Counted from the first letter of the stretch, positions 26,904 to 35,768 are shown. The stretch: DNA of 64,000 bases from Candidatus Bipolaricaulota bacterium (GCA_938084715.1 CALKES010000003.1:1-64000); one strand, 5' to 3'. Notes: a model not told the origin generated them from the sequence alone. Translations and numbers: made by a program.

Positions 26904-27964
26904 GGACCTTTGCAGCTCTTCTGCGCTCCCAGGCCCTCGTCTTCCTGAGGGACAAAGTCGCCCTCTTCTTTACCCTGCTCTTCCCCGTGGTGTTCATCCT
27001 CATCTTCGGGTTCGTGTGGGGTGGGACGGAGGGCCCGGGCAAGGTGACCCTCGGCCTCGTCCAGACCGGCGACGACGGGGGTCTGCTGAGCTCGGTTCTC
27101 GCTCAGCAGAAGGGGTTAGAGCTGCGCCGCTACGAGGCCCGGGCGGAGCTGGAGCAGGCCCTCCTCCGGCGTCGGGTGAGCCTGGGGTTGGTGTGGGACG
27201 GGCAGGTCCTCCGCTTTCTCCAGGACCCGACCCGGGTCCAGGAGGCGTACGCCCTCTCTGAGGTGGCCCGGGGGATTGCATCGGCGGCCGATCTCCGCCG
27301 CCAGGGCCTGGCTCCGGTCATCCTGGCCCAACGGGTGAACGTGGGGCGGGGCTCGGGCGGCTGGTTCGCCCTGGTCGTCCCGGGGATCATGGCCTTCTCC
27401 ATCCTGATCTCCGGCCTCCTGGCCGTGTCGGGGCGGATCACCCAGATGAAGGAGCGGGGGCTCCTCGATCGCCTCCTCGTGACCCCGATGTCCCCCCCAG
27501 CGCTCCTTGGGGCGATCGCCGGGGTACGGCTCGTGGTGGGGGTCGTCTCCACCGTGATCACGCTCGGAATCTCCGTGGTCCTGTTCCGGGTGCGGTTCCA
27601 GGTGAACTGGCCCCTCTACCTCCTCTTCGTCGTGGCGGCCACGGTGGGGGCGATGGGGCTGGGAACCCTGATCGCCCTCGTGGTGCGCCGCCCGGGGAGC
27701 GCAAGCACCGTGGCAAGCATCGTGGCCCAGGTCATGCTCTTCTTGTCCGGGGTCTACTTTCCGCTCGAGATCATGCCTTCCTTCCTGCGCACCCTGGGCC
27801 GGGCGTTTCCCCTCACGTACATGGTGGAGGGGATGCGCTACGTGACCGGCGTAGCCGATCTTGCGCCAGGGCAGTTTGCCCTCGTCACCGCCGGGTTCCT
27901 CCTCCTCGGGGTCGGCCTGCTGCCGGTGCTCGGCCGGTACGTGGTGCGGCCTGGCCGCCGCTAG
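26900..27964 (+). CDS. ABC-2 type exporter, permease subunit 2
   Basis: A 354-residue ABC-2 permease with the same plan: N-terminal helix (about 20-42), external domain, then five or six helices. ITQMKERGLLDRLLVTPMSP is the characteristic cytoplasmic coupling loop of this family, and the LSGVYFPLEIMPSFLRTLGRAFPLTYMVEGMR region is the usual final signature. The ATG overlaps the preceding stop (ATGA). Last gene of the three-gene exporter operon. Confidence 0.92.
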   Translation: MRTFAALLRSQALVFLRDKVALFFTLLFPVVFILIFGFVWGGTEGPGKVTLGLVQTGDDGGLLSSVLAQQKGLELRRYEARAELEQALLRRRVSLGLVWDGQVLRFLQDPTRVQEAYALSEVARGIASAADLRRQGLAPVILAQRVNVGRGSGGWFALVVPGIMAFSILISGLLAVSGRITQMKERGLLDRLLVTPMSPPALLGAIAGVRLVVGVVSTVITLGISVVLFRVRFQVNWPLYLLFVVAATVGAMGLGTLIALVVRRPGSASTVASIVAQVMLFLSGVYFPLEIMPSFLRTLGRAFPLTYMVEGMRYVTGVADLAPGQFALVTAGFLLLGVGLLPVLGRYVVRPGRR

Positions 27965-27994
27965 GCCGCCCAGGCCGGCCCCCCAGCTCCCCGA

Positions 27995-29441
27995 CTACGG
28001 GGTCCAGGTGGTCGAGAACCCGATCGTCTGCGCGGCCAGCCGGGCCCCGCCCGGGGCCAGGGAGACCACGAACCGGACCTCGTCGGAGGTGACCGGGGCG
28101 GCCCCCCGGTACTCCACAGCGAGGGCCACCGTCCCCGCTCCCGCGCTATCCAGACGCACGGGAGGAGAGACGAACCCCGGGAGCACAGCCCCGCCGCGGA
28201 GGACCTCCACCCAGATCCACAGTGGAAGGCCGGCGCTCCCGTCGTAGAAGTAGGTCACGCTCCCCGAGGCCCGACTCCCCAGCTGGCTCAACCCGTACCC
28301 CAGAAACCGGAACGCCCCGCTTGGGAGCGACGGCGGCTCCCCGAGGGCTGGGAGGATCGCGAGCTTGCCCACGAAGTTCCCCCCCTCGGCGGTGAACCAG
28401 ACCCTTCCCTCCCCGTCCAGGGCCAGGAACACCGGGCGGGAGTCGGCTGGGAGGGCGTAGAGGACGAGTTCGTTCGTCGCTGGAGAGAGACGGCCCAGGG
28501 CGTCGGCCTCCCGGTCCGTGAACCAGACGCCCCCCGCCTCATCGAGGATAAGGGCGACAGGCGGACGTCGGCCGTTGCCGGGTCAAGAACACCGATCGCG
28601 GGTCGGTGGGGGTCGGTGAACCAGACCCGACCATCCCCACCCACGGCCACCGCCAGGGCCGAGGTACCGGTCGGGAGAGGAGAACGGTGTTCGTCTCCGG
28701 ATCGAGGACCGAGAGGGGGGCCACCCCGTGGGTGAACCACACCCGGCCAGCGGGGGCCACGGCCACCCGCTCCAGGTACCGATCGGTGATCATGGACGCC
28801 CACTCCGTGAACGGCCCGCTTGTCTTCGGGACGAGGAGGGCAATCGGAGGGGGGAGCATCGGGTTCCCCGGGAAGTCCTCCGGGACGACCGCGGTCACCA
28901 CCGGGGTGACCTGCGTGGTCAGGGGGGTCACGGGCTGGGGCGGGGAGACGATGAGGGGCAGGGTCACCGCCACCGTAGCGGGGGAGAACCGGACAACCTT
29001 CTTCGCGTTCCGCTCGTTGAACCACAGGTTGACCCTCCCCGGGCCGGCGGGGGCGGCCACGAGGGCCTCAGGCCACGCCCCGGGCGTGGGAAGGGCCCAC
29101 TTCGCTCCCCCACCCACGAACACGAGGAGCTCGAGGGCGTTCTCCCGGCTCAGGGTGAAGTGGAGCGAGCTCCCATCCCCCATCACCAGCCCAAACGGCC
29201 CGTCCCCAACGTTTCGCTCACGAACCTCATTGGAAACAGGATCCAGCTGGCCAATCCGGTCGAGGCTGAACTCCGCGAAGTACACCAACCCATCCGTCCC
29301 CCCGCCGATCCCATACGGGAGAGCGTTCCCAGAGGGCAGCGGCCACCGGGTGAGCTCCGCCACCTGCCCGCCCGCGACGAGCGCGAGGGCGAGAAGTCCA
29401 GTAATCCACAGCAGAAGCACGCTGGGTCGGTTCAGGCCCAT
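27995..29441 (-). pseudogene. broken exported beta-propeller protein (virginiamycin-B-lyase / NHL-like)
   Basis: Three reading frames joined end to end encode one propeller: residues from the ATG at 29441 (signal peptide PSVLLLWITGLLALALVAG, then YGIGGGTDGLVYFAEF, GRVWFTHG) run in one frame to about 28680, then GGDGRVWFTDPHRPAIGVLD runs in a second frame to about 28560, and AGGVWFTDREADALGRL onward in a third to 27995. Both shifts go the same way, each equivalent to loss of one base. The repeated GxVWFTxxxxxxIGxLDP motifs are blades of a Vgb-like propeller. GGAGGGG precedes the ATG. Either a recent pseudogene or two sequencing errors. Confidence 0.8.
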
Positions 29442-29589
29442 CCCCTCCGCGCACCATAGATAGCCGATCATAGTCCTTCTCACCCCGGGGTGCTGGGCCG
29501 GGGTTGAACCCCGAGCCCCAGGTGTGGCACACACGGGTGAACCCCTGCTCCCGGGGAGGTCCGGGGCAAAGAGGAGGGACAGTCATTCG

Positions 29590-30093
29590 GTGGACGATCG
29601 GGAACTCGTGGCGCGGGTGGCCAGGGGGGACGGCGAGGCGTTTCGGGAGCTGTACGCCCGGTACGCGGACCGCGTCTTCCACTACGCCCTCACCGTCCTC
29701 CGGAACCGCCACCTCGCCGAGGAGGTGGCCCAGGAGACGATGGTTGCCGTGTGGAGGGGAGCCGGGAGGTACGAGGGGAGGTCCCAGGTCTCGACGTGGA
29801 TCTTCGGGATCGCCCGCCACCAGGCCTTCCACCTGCTTCGCGGGGAGGGGAAGTCGGCCCGGGAGCCGGAGGAGCGGGAGGAACCCGACCCCACGGCGGG
29901 GGCGGAGCTGGAGGTCCGGGTCCGGCGGGCCCTCGACGAGCTGCCCCCGGACCAGCGGGAGGTGGTGTTCCTCGCCTTCTACGCGGGGCTCTCCTACGCC
30001 GAGATCGCCCAGGTGCAGGCTGTGCCAGAGGGAACGGTGAAGTCGAGGATGTTCCACGCCAAGCGGAAGCTCGCCGAGGTGCTCCGGCCATGA
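29590..30093 (+). CDS. ECF-type RNA polymerase sigma factor
   Basis: A 167-residue group 4 sigma factor. Region 2 reads LYARYADRVFHYALTVLRNRHLAEEVAQETMVAVWRGAGRYEGRSQVSTWIFGIARH (conserved DLxQExFLxxW-like core) and region 4 VRRALDELPPDQREVVFLAFYAGLSYAEIAQVQAVPEGTVKSRMFHAKRKL, with the DNA-binding helix at its end. The GTG at 29590 is chosen because DDRELVARVARGDG is the usual N terminus; an open frame continues upstream to 29524 without family similarity. A zinc-finger anti-sigma gene overlaps the stop, so the pair is probably activated by an envelope or redox signal. Confidence 0.93.
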   Translation: MDDRELVARVARGDGEAFRELYARYADRVFHYALTVLRNRHLAEEVAQETMVAVWRGAGRYEGRSQVSTWIFGIARHQAFHLLRGEGKSAREPEEREEPDPTAGAELEVRVRRALDELPPDQREVVFLAFYAGLSYAEIAQVQAVPEGTVKSRMFHAKRKLAEVLRP

Positions 30094-30446
30094 CCTGCGA
30101 CCGAGCCCGAGAGCTCATCCCTCTCTACGCCGGGCGGTCCCTTTCTGATCTGGACCGCGGGGACCTCATCGCGCACGTGGTGGGCTGCGAGGCCTGCCAG
30201 GGGGAGCTCGTGGAGACGGTTCGCCTCGCCCACGAGCTGCGAGCGGCGTTCGCCCAGCTTCCCTCTCTGCCGAAGGGGACGTGGATTTCCGTCGTTGCGC
30301 GGACGCTGGGGACCACTCTCCTGCGGGTCGAACTGGGTTCAGAGGTAGCGGGGTTGAACCTTGCCGTGGGAACGACGAAGACCGGGGTTCCGATCCGGGG
30401 AAGCTTGTCCATCCTCGGGCGGGAAGTGCCGGTGCTGCGGATCTAG
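30090..30446 (+). CDS. zinc-finger anti-sigma factor-like protein
   Basis: A 118-residue protein that begins CDRARELIPLYAGRSLSD and carries HVVGCEAC, the H-x3-C-x2-C zinc motif (residues 29-36) of ZAS anti-sigma factors. There is no membrane helix; the C-terminal half (about 60-118) is a small soluble domain of unknown type (VELGSEVAGLNLAVGTTKTG). The ATG overlaps the sigma-factor stop (ATGA), the usual arrangement for a cognate pair. Cytosolic ZAS proteins often sense redox or zinc, but nothing here proves the signal. Confidence 0.85.
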   Translation: MTCDRARELIPLYAGRSLSDLDRGDLIAHVVGCEACQGELVETVRLAHELRAAFAQLPSLPKGTWISVVARTLGTTLLRVELGSEVAGLNLAVGTTKTGVPIRGSLSILGREVPVLRI

Positions 30447-30460
30447 ACAGGAGGTAGATG

Positions 30461-30760
30461 ATGAGCGAGGAAGAGAAGAAGGACAGAGGGGACGTCGAGG
30501 AGCTGCGCGAGGTCTTGAGCGTGCTGACGCAGCAGGTTCCGGGGCTCCTCAAGGGTCTGCGGGACGTGCTGTACTCCAAGGACGCGGCGGAGAACATGGC
30601 CGACGCGGTGGGCACGTTCTACAAGAAGCTCGTTGAGGCGGGGATCCCCAAGGAGGATGCGCTCGAGATGGCGCGGGGGTACATGATCAACCTCCGCGAG
30701 GTGTTCAAGGGGATCAACGTCGGGGAGAAGATCAACGCCTCAGGGAAGGGGGACGACTGA
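30461..30760 (+). CDS. small acidic helical protein, unknown
   Basis: A 99-residue, mostly helical, charged protein (N terminus SEEEKKDRGDVEELREVL; later KDAAENMADAVGTFYKKLVEAG and GIPKEDALEMARGYMINL). No family recognised. AGGAGG at 30449-30454 fits the ATG at 30461 better than the adjacent ATG at 30458. It follows the sigma/anti-sigma pair by 14 bases, so it may be a target of, or accessory to, that regulator. The helical, phasin-like composition gives no function. Confidence 0.75.
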   Translation: MSEEEKKDRGDVEELREVLSVLTQQVPGLLKGLRDVLYSKDAAENMADAVGTFYKKLVEAGIPKEDALEMARGYMINLREVFKGINVGEKINASGKGDD

Positions 30761-30795
30761 GGCGCGTCCAGCGCTGGATCGGGGCGGCGGGGGCG

Positions 30796-30999
30796 GTGTT
30801 CCGACTCCTCGCCGTCCTGATCGGGTTCGCCATCGGGTCCGCCTGGGTCCGACGTCGAGCGGCTGCCCTCTTCCGCCGCAGGCTGCGGGGGCTGGGCCTC
30901 CCCCGGGAGCTTGCCGAGACGCTCACCGAGGACTACCGGAGCGCGTTCCGCCTCTCCGACCTCGTCCGGGGACGAGGGCGGACCCGGGCCGCTCCCTGA
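30796..30999 (+). CDS. small single-helix membrane protein, unknown
   Basis: A 67-residue protein with one hydrophobic segment (FRLLAVLIGFAIGSAWV, residues 2-18) followed by an Arg-rich stretch and an acidic C-terminal helix (ELAETLTEDYRSAFRLSDL). Start uncertain: GTG at 30796 is the first standard codon, but the open frame reaches back to a CTG at 30757 overlapping the previous stop, which would add RRVQRWIGAAGAV and make a better Arg-then-helix N terminus. Likely co-transcribed with the preceding small gene. Confidence 0.6.
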   Translation: MFRLLAVLIGFAIGSAWVRRRAAALFRRRLRGLGLPRELAETLTEDYRSAFRLSDLVRGRGRTRAAP

Positions 31000-31014
31000 C
31001 CCCGCCCCCAGGGG

Positions 31015-31020
31015 TACAAT
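31015..31020 (+). promoter_or_regulatory. -10 element before the NYN-domain gene
   Basis: TACAAT in the context GGGGTACAAT, 50 bases before the ATG at 31071. No convincing -35 at the right spacing. Confidence 0.45.
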
Positions 31021-31070
31021 CCCCCTGCGCGGGGTCCTTCCCGGATCCGCGCAGGTGGTCGGTGGAAATC

Positions 31071-31898
31071 ATGAAGGCGCCACAGACGGCGGACACCGTC
31101 AACATGGCGGTGTTTCTGGACTTTGAAAACATCGCCCTCGGGGTGAAAGAGGCGAGCTACCCCGCGTTCGACATCGGGCTTGTCTTGGAACGGCTTCTCC
31201 TCAAGGGGAGCATCGTGGTGAAGAAGGCGTACTGCGACTGGGCCCGCTACAAGGAGTTCAAGGCCCGGATGCACGAGGCGGCGTTTGAGCTCATCGAAAT
31301 CCCCCACGTGAGCCAGTCGGGGAAGAACTCCGCCGACATCCGGATGGTCGTGGACGCCCTCGACCTCTGCTACACGAAGCCCCACGTGGACACGTTCGTC
31401 ATCGTGAGCGGCGACTCCGACTTCTCCCCCCTGGTGAGCAAGCTCCGGGAGAACAACCGGACCGTGATCGGGGTTGGGGTCAAGAAGTCGACCTCGGACC
31501 TCCTCATCGCCAACTGCGACGAGTTCATCTTCTACGACGACCTCGTGCGCTCGGCGCGCCAGGAGGCCAAGCCCCAGCCCAAGGCCTCTCCCAAGAAGAG
31601 GCCGGCGGCGAAGAAGGACGCGCCGCAGCTTCCCCCGGTCGACCCCAAGAAGCAGGAGGCCTGGAACCTCGTGGTGGAGACCTACAAGGCCCTCCTCAAA
31701 GAGCGAGGAGAGGGGGGGAACATCTGGGGCTCGATGATCAAGCAGACGATCAAGCGGCGGAACCCAGGGTTTGACGAGTCCTACCACGGGTTCAGCTCGT
31801 TTGGCCAGCTTCTCGAGGAGGCCGAGGCCCGGGGGATCCTCACCCTCGAGCGGGACGAGAAGTCCGGGGGCTACATCATCAAGGGCTGCCGCCTCTAG
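31071..31898 (+). CDS. NYN (PIN-like) nuclease domain protein with C-terminal OST-HTH/LOTUS domain
   Basis: A 275-residue LabA/DUF88-type protein. Residues 12-165 form the NYN domain, a metal-dependent RNase fold: first acidic motif FLDFENIA (Asp17, Asn20), SQSGKNSADIRMVVDALDL with the second, and VIVSGDSDFSPLVSKLRE with the third Asp set. A Lys/Pro/Ala-rich linker follows (about 166-190), then an OST-HTH/LOTUS domain (about 197-273; GGNIWGSMIKQTIKRRNPGFDESYHGFSSF), a putative RNA-binding winged helix. ATG at 31071 preferred over the in-frame GTG at 31062; GGTGGA is upstream of both. Probable RNA processing or decay role. Confidence 0.92.
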   Translation: MKAPQTADTVNMAVFLDFENIALGVKEASYPAFDIGLVLERLLLKGSIVVKKAYCDWARYKEFKARMHEAAFELIEIPHVSQSGKNSADIRMVVDALDLCYTKPHVDTFVIVSGDSDFSPLVSKLRENNRTVIGVGVKKSTSDLLIANCDEFIFYDDLVRSARQEAKPQPKASPKKRPAAKKDAPQLPPVDPKKQEAWNLVVETYKALLKERGEGGNIWGSMIKQTIKRRNPGFDESYHGFSSFGQLLEEAEARGILTLERDEKSGGYIIKGCRL

Positions 31899-32614
31899 CG
31901 GCCCAGGCGACCGGGGTCGAATGCCTCCTCGGGGAGGGGCGCCACGCGGATCCCGACAATGGTCAGGGTCGTCCGACTTCCCTCAACCAGGGCGTTTTCC
32001 ACCACCTGCTCCCGGACGTACAGGTCCCCGTCAAACCGGGCGTACTCGGTGAGGAGCACCCGGTAGAGGAGGATCCCCGTGGGGGCGAGGAGCCGGAGCT
32101 CCCGGGGAAGTTCCGTGGCCGGGTCCACCACCACGACCACAGCTTGGAAGGGAACCGCAGGCGACAGAGCCTGAAGTTCGAGAACCGTGGCCCCGCCCTC
32201 CTCCCGCTGGGAGACGATCCGGTAGTCGTCCGCGAACCGGATCCCGGAGAGCTGGCCCACGGGGGCGTCCCCGAACCCCACCTGGGCCCCGCTCGTCCGA
32301 AGGGGGGCGAAGAGCTCCGGCCCCCAGAAGAAGGTCCCGTCCGGGGTCACGAGAAACACCTGGCCCGCGAGGTCGGCGGGCCGGAGGAACTCGATCCGCA
32401 CGTAGTCTGCTCCCCCGATCTCCCGGAACGCGAGGAGGAGCTCCGCCTCCTCCACCTTCCCGTCCTCTTCCGACCGGACAAGGACCGTGAGCTGGCCCAC
32501 CGGAAGGTCGAGGAACCGCGCCCGGTCGAGGGCGAGGAGGAGCCCTCCCTCCTCGGCCCCGAGGGCCACAAGCCCAAAGACCGCGGTCCCCAAGATCACG
32601 ATCGCTTTGCGCAT
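31895..32614 (-). CDS. LolA-like outer-membrane lipoprotein-sorting protein
   Basis: A 239-residue exported protein. Residues 1-19 are a signal peptide (RKAIVILGTAVFGLVALGA). The rest fits the LolA-like family PF17131: a half-open beta barrel with motifs such as YVRIEFLRPADLAGQVFLVTPDGTFFWGPEL and a final VVENALVEGSRTTLTIVGIR. These proteins typically follow MacB/LolCDE-like ABC genes, as here: two FtsX-type permeases and a LolD-like ATPase lie directly upstream on the same strand. It probably accepts a lipoprotein or lipid from that transporter in the periplasm. Its last bases overlap the 3' end of the NYN gene by 4. Confidence 0.85.
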   Translation of the reverse strand: MRKAIVILGTAVFGLVALGAEEGGLLLALDRARFLDLPVGQLTVLVRSEEDGKVEEAELLLAFREIGGADYVRIEFLRPADLAGQVFLVTPDGTFFWGPELFAPLRTSGAQVGFGDAPVGQLSGIRFADDYRIVSQREEGGATVLELQALSPAVPFQAVVVVVDPATELPRELRLLAPTGILLYRVLLTEYARFDGDLYVREQVVENALVEGSRTTLTIVGIRVAPLPEEAFDPGRLGR

Positions 32615-32626
32615 GGCATGCCTCCT

Positions 32627-33838
32627 TTAGGTCGTTCGGAGCGCCTCCACCACGGGGAGGCGCGCCGTCTTCGCCGCCGGGTAGAGGCTCGAGAGGAACG
32701 TCGCCCCCAGGGCCACGAGAAACGGGAGGAGGACGGTGGACGGCCCCACGGAGACCCGGATCGGCTGGGGCATGTTCCCCCCTGGGGGGACAAACGACAG
32801 GCCCAGGGCGTTGAAGACGAGGGAGAGCGCCACCCCGGAGGCCACGCCCCCGAGGCCCCCGAGGGCCCCGATCACCACGCCCTCGGTCACGAACCCCCTG
32901 AACACCCGGCCCGGGGAGGCCCCCAGGGCCCGGATCGTCCCCACCTCCCGCGTCCGCTCCAAGAACGCGATCGTGAGGACCTCCAGCACGCTGAAGAAGA
33001 CGAGGACAAAGACAGCGAGGGTGGTGAACCCCGAGAACGCCCCCCAGAAGGTCTCGAGGGAGGAGTAAAAGGGGGTGAGTTCGTCCCATCGCCGGACAGC
33101 CAGCGGCAGGCCCGCGGCGGCGAGCTCCCCGGCGAGGGCGTCGGCCGCGGCAGGGGCCCGATCGAGGTCGTCGAGCCAGATCAGGATCCGCTCCACCCCG
33201 TCCGTGCGCAGCAGGCGCTGGGCGAATCCCAGGGGTACGAGCCCGATCCTCTCCTCGATCTGCCCGTCGGCGAGCCGCACCGTCCCGACCACGGTCACCG
33301 TGGCCGCGTTGAAGGTCCCGGAGACCGTGCCCGTGGCCACGTTGACCCGGTCCCCTGGGCCTACCCCCAGCCGCTCGGCGAGGCGGGCCCCCAGGACGAT
33401 CTCCCGGGCCGCGGGGTCGCCGAGGAACCGGCCCGAGGCGAGGACCCGGGCAAAGTCGTCCCCCCGGTCGGCGGGAACAACGCCCTGGGCGAGGAGAAAG
33501 GTGCTCCCCTCCGCGTCGCCGATCAGGCCCGCAAAGCGAACCTGGGGGGTGGCGCGGACAACCCCCGGGATTCCCCCCACGAGGTCCAGGGCCCGAGAGA
33601 GGTCCCCGGGGGAGATAAGCCCCTCCAGCCCCGATGCCCGGCCGTCCAGGACCCGCGGGTCCCCCACCTGAAGGGCCCCGAGCTCCATGGCGAGCGACCG
33701 CCGGGTGGCCTGGATCGCCTCCCCCACGAACCCCAGGACGAAGGAGAGGATCGTGAGACCCACCGCGATGACGAGCAAGCTGATCAGGGCCCGGCGGCGA
33801 TTGCGGAACACGTTCCGGACGGCGACCGTCAGGGTCAT
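32627..33838 (-). CDS. FtsX/LolC-type ABC permease 1
   Basis: A 403-residue permease with one N-terminal helix (RALISLLVIAVGLTILSFVLG), a periplasmic MacB-type core domain (about 45-270) and three C-terminal helices, the standard FtsX topology. FLERTREVGTIRALGASPGRVFRGFVTEG is the conserved coupling helix of LolC/E and MacB. It is paralogous to the neighbouring permease. Starts 10 bases after that gene ends. Likely half of a heterodimeric lipoprotein or lipid mechanotransporter. Confidence 0.93.
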   Translation of the reverse strand: MTLTVAVRNVFRNRRRALISLLVIAVGLTILSFVLGFVGEAIQATRRSLAMELGALQVGDPRVLDGRASGLEGLISPGDLSRALDLVGGIPGVVRATPQVRFAGLIGDAEGSTFLLAQGVVPADRGDDFARVLASGRFLGDPAAREIVLGARLAERLGVGPGDRVNVATGTVSGTFNAATVTVVGTVRLADGQIEERIGLVPLGFAQRLLRTDGVERILIWLDDLDRAPAAADALAGELAAAGLPLAVRRWDELTPFYSSLETFWGAFSGFTTLAVFVLVFFSVLEVLTIAFLERTREVGTIRALGASPGRVFRGFVTEGVVIGALGGLGGVASGVALSLVFNALGLSFVPPGGNMPQPIRVSVGPSTVLLPFLVALGATFLSSLYPAAKTARLPVVEALRTT

Positions 33839-33847
33839 CCTCTCCCC

Positions 33848-35056
33848 CTACACCGCCCGCAGGGCGTCGGCCACCGAGACCCTCGTCGCCTGGTAGGCGG
33901 GGAGGACCGCCGACAGGGCGGTGGAGAGGACGCTCACCGTCCAGGGGATCCCGACGACGGCGGGGGTGAGGTCCACGCCCAGGGCCACCGCCTCCACCGT
34001 CCCCGGGGGCTGCCACGGGATCCCCACGCCGTTGAAGAGGAGCGAAAGCCCTAGGCCGGCGAGGACCCCCACGCCCCCGCCCAAGAGGCCGAGCCACAGC
34101 CCCTCGGCCACGAACAGGCGGAACACCTCGTCCCGCCGCGTGCCCAGCGCCCGGATCGTCCCCACCTCCCGCGTCCGCTCCAAAAACGACAGGGTGAGGA
34201 TCTGGAGGACCACGAAGAACACGAGGACGAACACCGCCGCCACGAGGAACCCAAACAGGAGGTCGAAGAACGCCGAGAGCCCCCGGTAGAACGGGGAGAG
34301 GACGTCCCACGTCCGCACCTCGAGGGCGAGGCCTGCCGCGCGGAGTCGTGCCCCGATCGCCCGCGCCGCCGCCCAGGTCCGGCCCAGGCGGTCGAGCCGC
34401 ACCACGACCCGGTCCACCCCGTCTGTGGCAAGGAGCAGCTGGGCGAAGGCGAGGGGGACGAACACCTGGGCCCGCTCCACCTCCGCCGAGGAGAACCGGA
34501 AGATCCCCACAACCTCCAGGGGGCTCACGTTGAACGCCCCCGCCACGGTGGTCGCGGTGAGGTTCAGGAAGTCCCCCGGCCTGAGCCCGAGCTCCTCGGC
34601 GAGGGTCCTCCCCACGAGGACCGCCCCCACGTCGCCCGGCCGAAGGCCCCGACCCTCAACCACGAGGTCGTTGTAGTCCAAGACCCCGTTCTCGGGGACC
34701 ACCCCCACCGCCCGGACCACCGCCGTCGTCCGCCGCACGGCGAGGAGCCCCGACAGGGAGAGCTGGGCCGTGGTCCCCACCACTCCCCGCTCGGCCCGGA
34801 CGAGCTCCTCCACCTGGACCCGGCGGACGGGGTCGATGAGGTACGCAAACCCCTCGGCTCTCCCGTCGAGGAGATTCGGATCGGCGATCTGGAGGTTCCC
34901 AAACTGCTGAACCGTGGACTCCTGGATGAGGGCCCGCGAGCGCTCCACAAACCCCAACACGACGAGGGACAGGGCGCAGCCGAGGGCCACGATCCCCGCC
35001 GAGAGGAGGGTCCGGCGCCGGTTCCGGGACAGGTTACGCAGGGCGAGGCTCGCCAC
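33848..35056 (-). CDS. FtsX/LolE-type ABC permease 2
   Basis: A 402-residue protein with the same architecture: N-terminal helix (RTLLSAGIVALGCALSLVVLGF), periplasmic core, coupling helix FLERTREVGTIRALGTRRDEVFRLFVAEG and three C-terminal helices. GTG start at 35056 lies inside the 3' end of the ATPase gene (23-base overlap) and is preceded by GGAGGAGCGG. Partner of the following permease. Confidence 0.93.
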   Translation of the reverse strand: MASLALRNLSRNRRRTLLSAGIVALGCALSLVVLGFVERSRALIQESTVQQFGNLQIADPNLLDGRAEGFAYLIDPVRRVQVEELVRAERGVVGTTAQLSLSGLLAVRRTTAVVRAVGVVPENGVLDYNDLVVEGRGLRPGDVGAVLVGRTLAEELGLRPGDFLNLTATTVAGAFNVSPLEVVGIFRFSSAEVERAQVFVPLAFAQLLLATDGVDRVVVRLDRLGRTWAAARAIGARLRAAGLALEVRTWDVLSPFYRGLSAFFDLLFGFLVAAVFVLVFFVVLQILTLSFLERTREVGTIRALGTRRDEVFRLFVAEGLWLGLLGGGVGVLAGLGLSLLFNGVGIPWQPPGTVEAVALGVDLTPAVVGIPWTVSVLSTALSAVLPAYQATRVSVADALRAV

Positions 35057-35768
35057 GCCGCTCCTCCCCGACGATCCTCCCGTCCCGGATCGTAAGGACC
35101 CGCTCGGCGTAGGGGATCACCGCCGGGTCGTGGGTCACGACGACGAAGGTCACGCAGTGCTCCCCGTTGAGGCCCCGCAGGAGCTCCATGATCTGCGTTC
35201 CGGTGGCCGAGTCGAGGTTGGCCGTGGGCTCGTCGGCGAGGACGATCCGGGGCTGGGTGACGAGGGCCCGGGCCACGGCCACCCGTTGCCGCTGTCCCCC
35301 CGACAGCTCGTCCGGCCGCCGCCGGGCGAGGTCGGCCAAGCCCACCTCCGCAAGGACCTCCCGCACCCGCTCCCGCCGCTCCGCCCGGGGGGTCCTCGTG
35401 AGCAGAAGCGGGTACTCCACGTTCTCCGCTGCGGAGAGGACCGGGATCAGGTTGAACGTCTGGAACACAAGCCCGATCTTCTCCCGCCGGAGGGCGGCCA
35501 GGGCCCGCTCGGGGAGGGAGCCCGTGGGCTGCCCATCGAAGAGGACCTCCCCTTCGCTCGGCCGGTCGATGAGGGCCAGGAGGTTCAGGAGGGTGGACTT
35601 CCCGCTTCCCGACGGGCCGTTGACCACGGTGAAGTCGCCCTGAACGGCGGTGAAGTCCACCCGATCGAGGGCCCGCACCCGCTCCTTCCCCAGGGTGTAG
35701 AACTTGGTGAGGGCCCGGCCCTCGAGCACGGGAGCCCCCTTCACGTAGCAAAACGATCCCTGTCTCAT
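35034..35768 (-). CDS. LolD/MacB-type ABC transporter ATP-binding protein
   Basis: A 244-residue ATPase: Walker A NGPSGSGKST (about 50-59), Q-loop FQTFNLIPVLSAAENVEYPL, signature ELSGGQRQRVAVARAL, Walker B IVLADEPTANLDSATG, switch VTHDP. These are the exact motif variants of the LolD/MacB branch. The ATG at 35768 is favoured because a -10 hexamer lies 20 bases upstream; a GTG at 35744 is an alternative. First gene of a four-gene operon (ATPase, two FtsX permeases, LolA-like carrier) that implies an outer membrane. Confidence 0.93.
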   Translation of the reverse strand: MRQGSFCYVKGAPVLEGRALTKFYTLGKERVRALDRVDFTAVQGDFTVVNGPSGSGKSTLLNLLALIDRPSEGEVLFDGQPTGSLPERALAALRREKIGLVFQTFNLIPVLSAAENVEYPLLLTRTPRAERRERVREVLAEVGLADLARRRPDELSGGQRQRVAVARALVTQPRIVLADEPTANLDSATGTQIMELLRGLNGEHCVTFVVVTHDPAVIPYAERVLTIRDGRIVGEERRGEPRPA

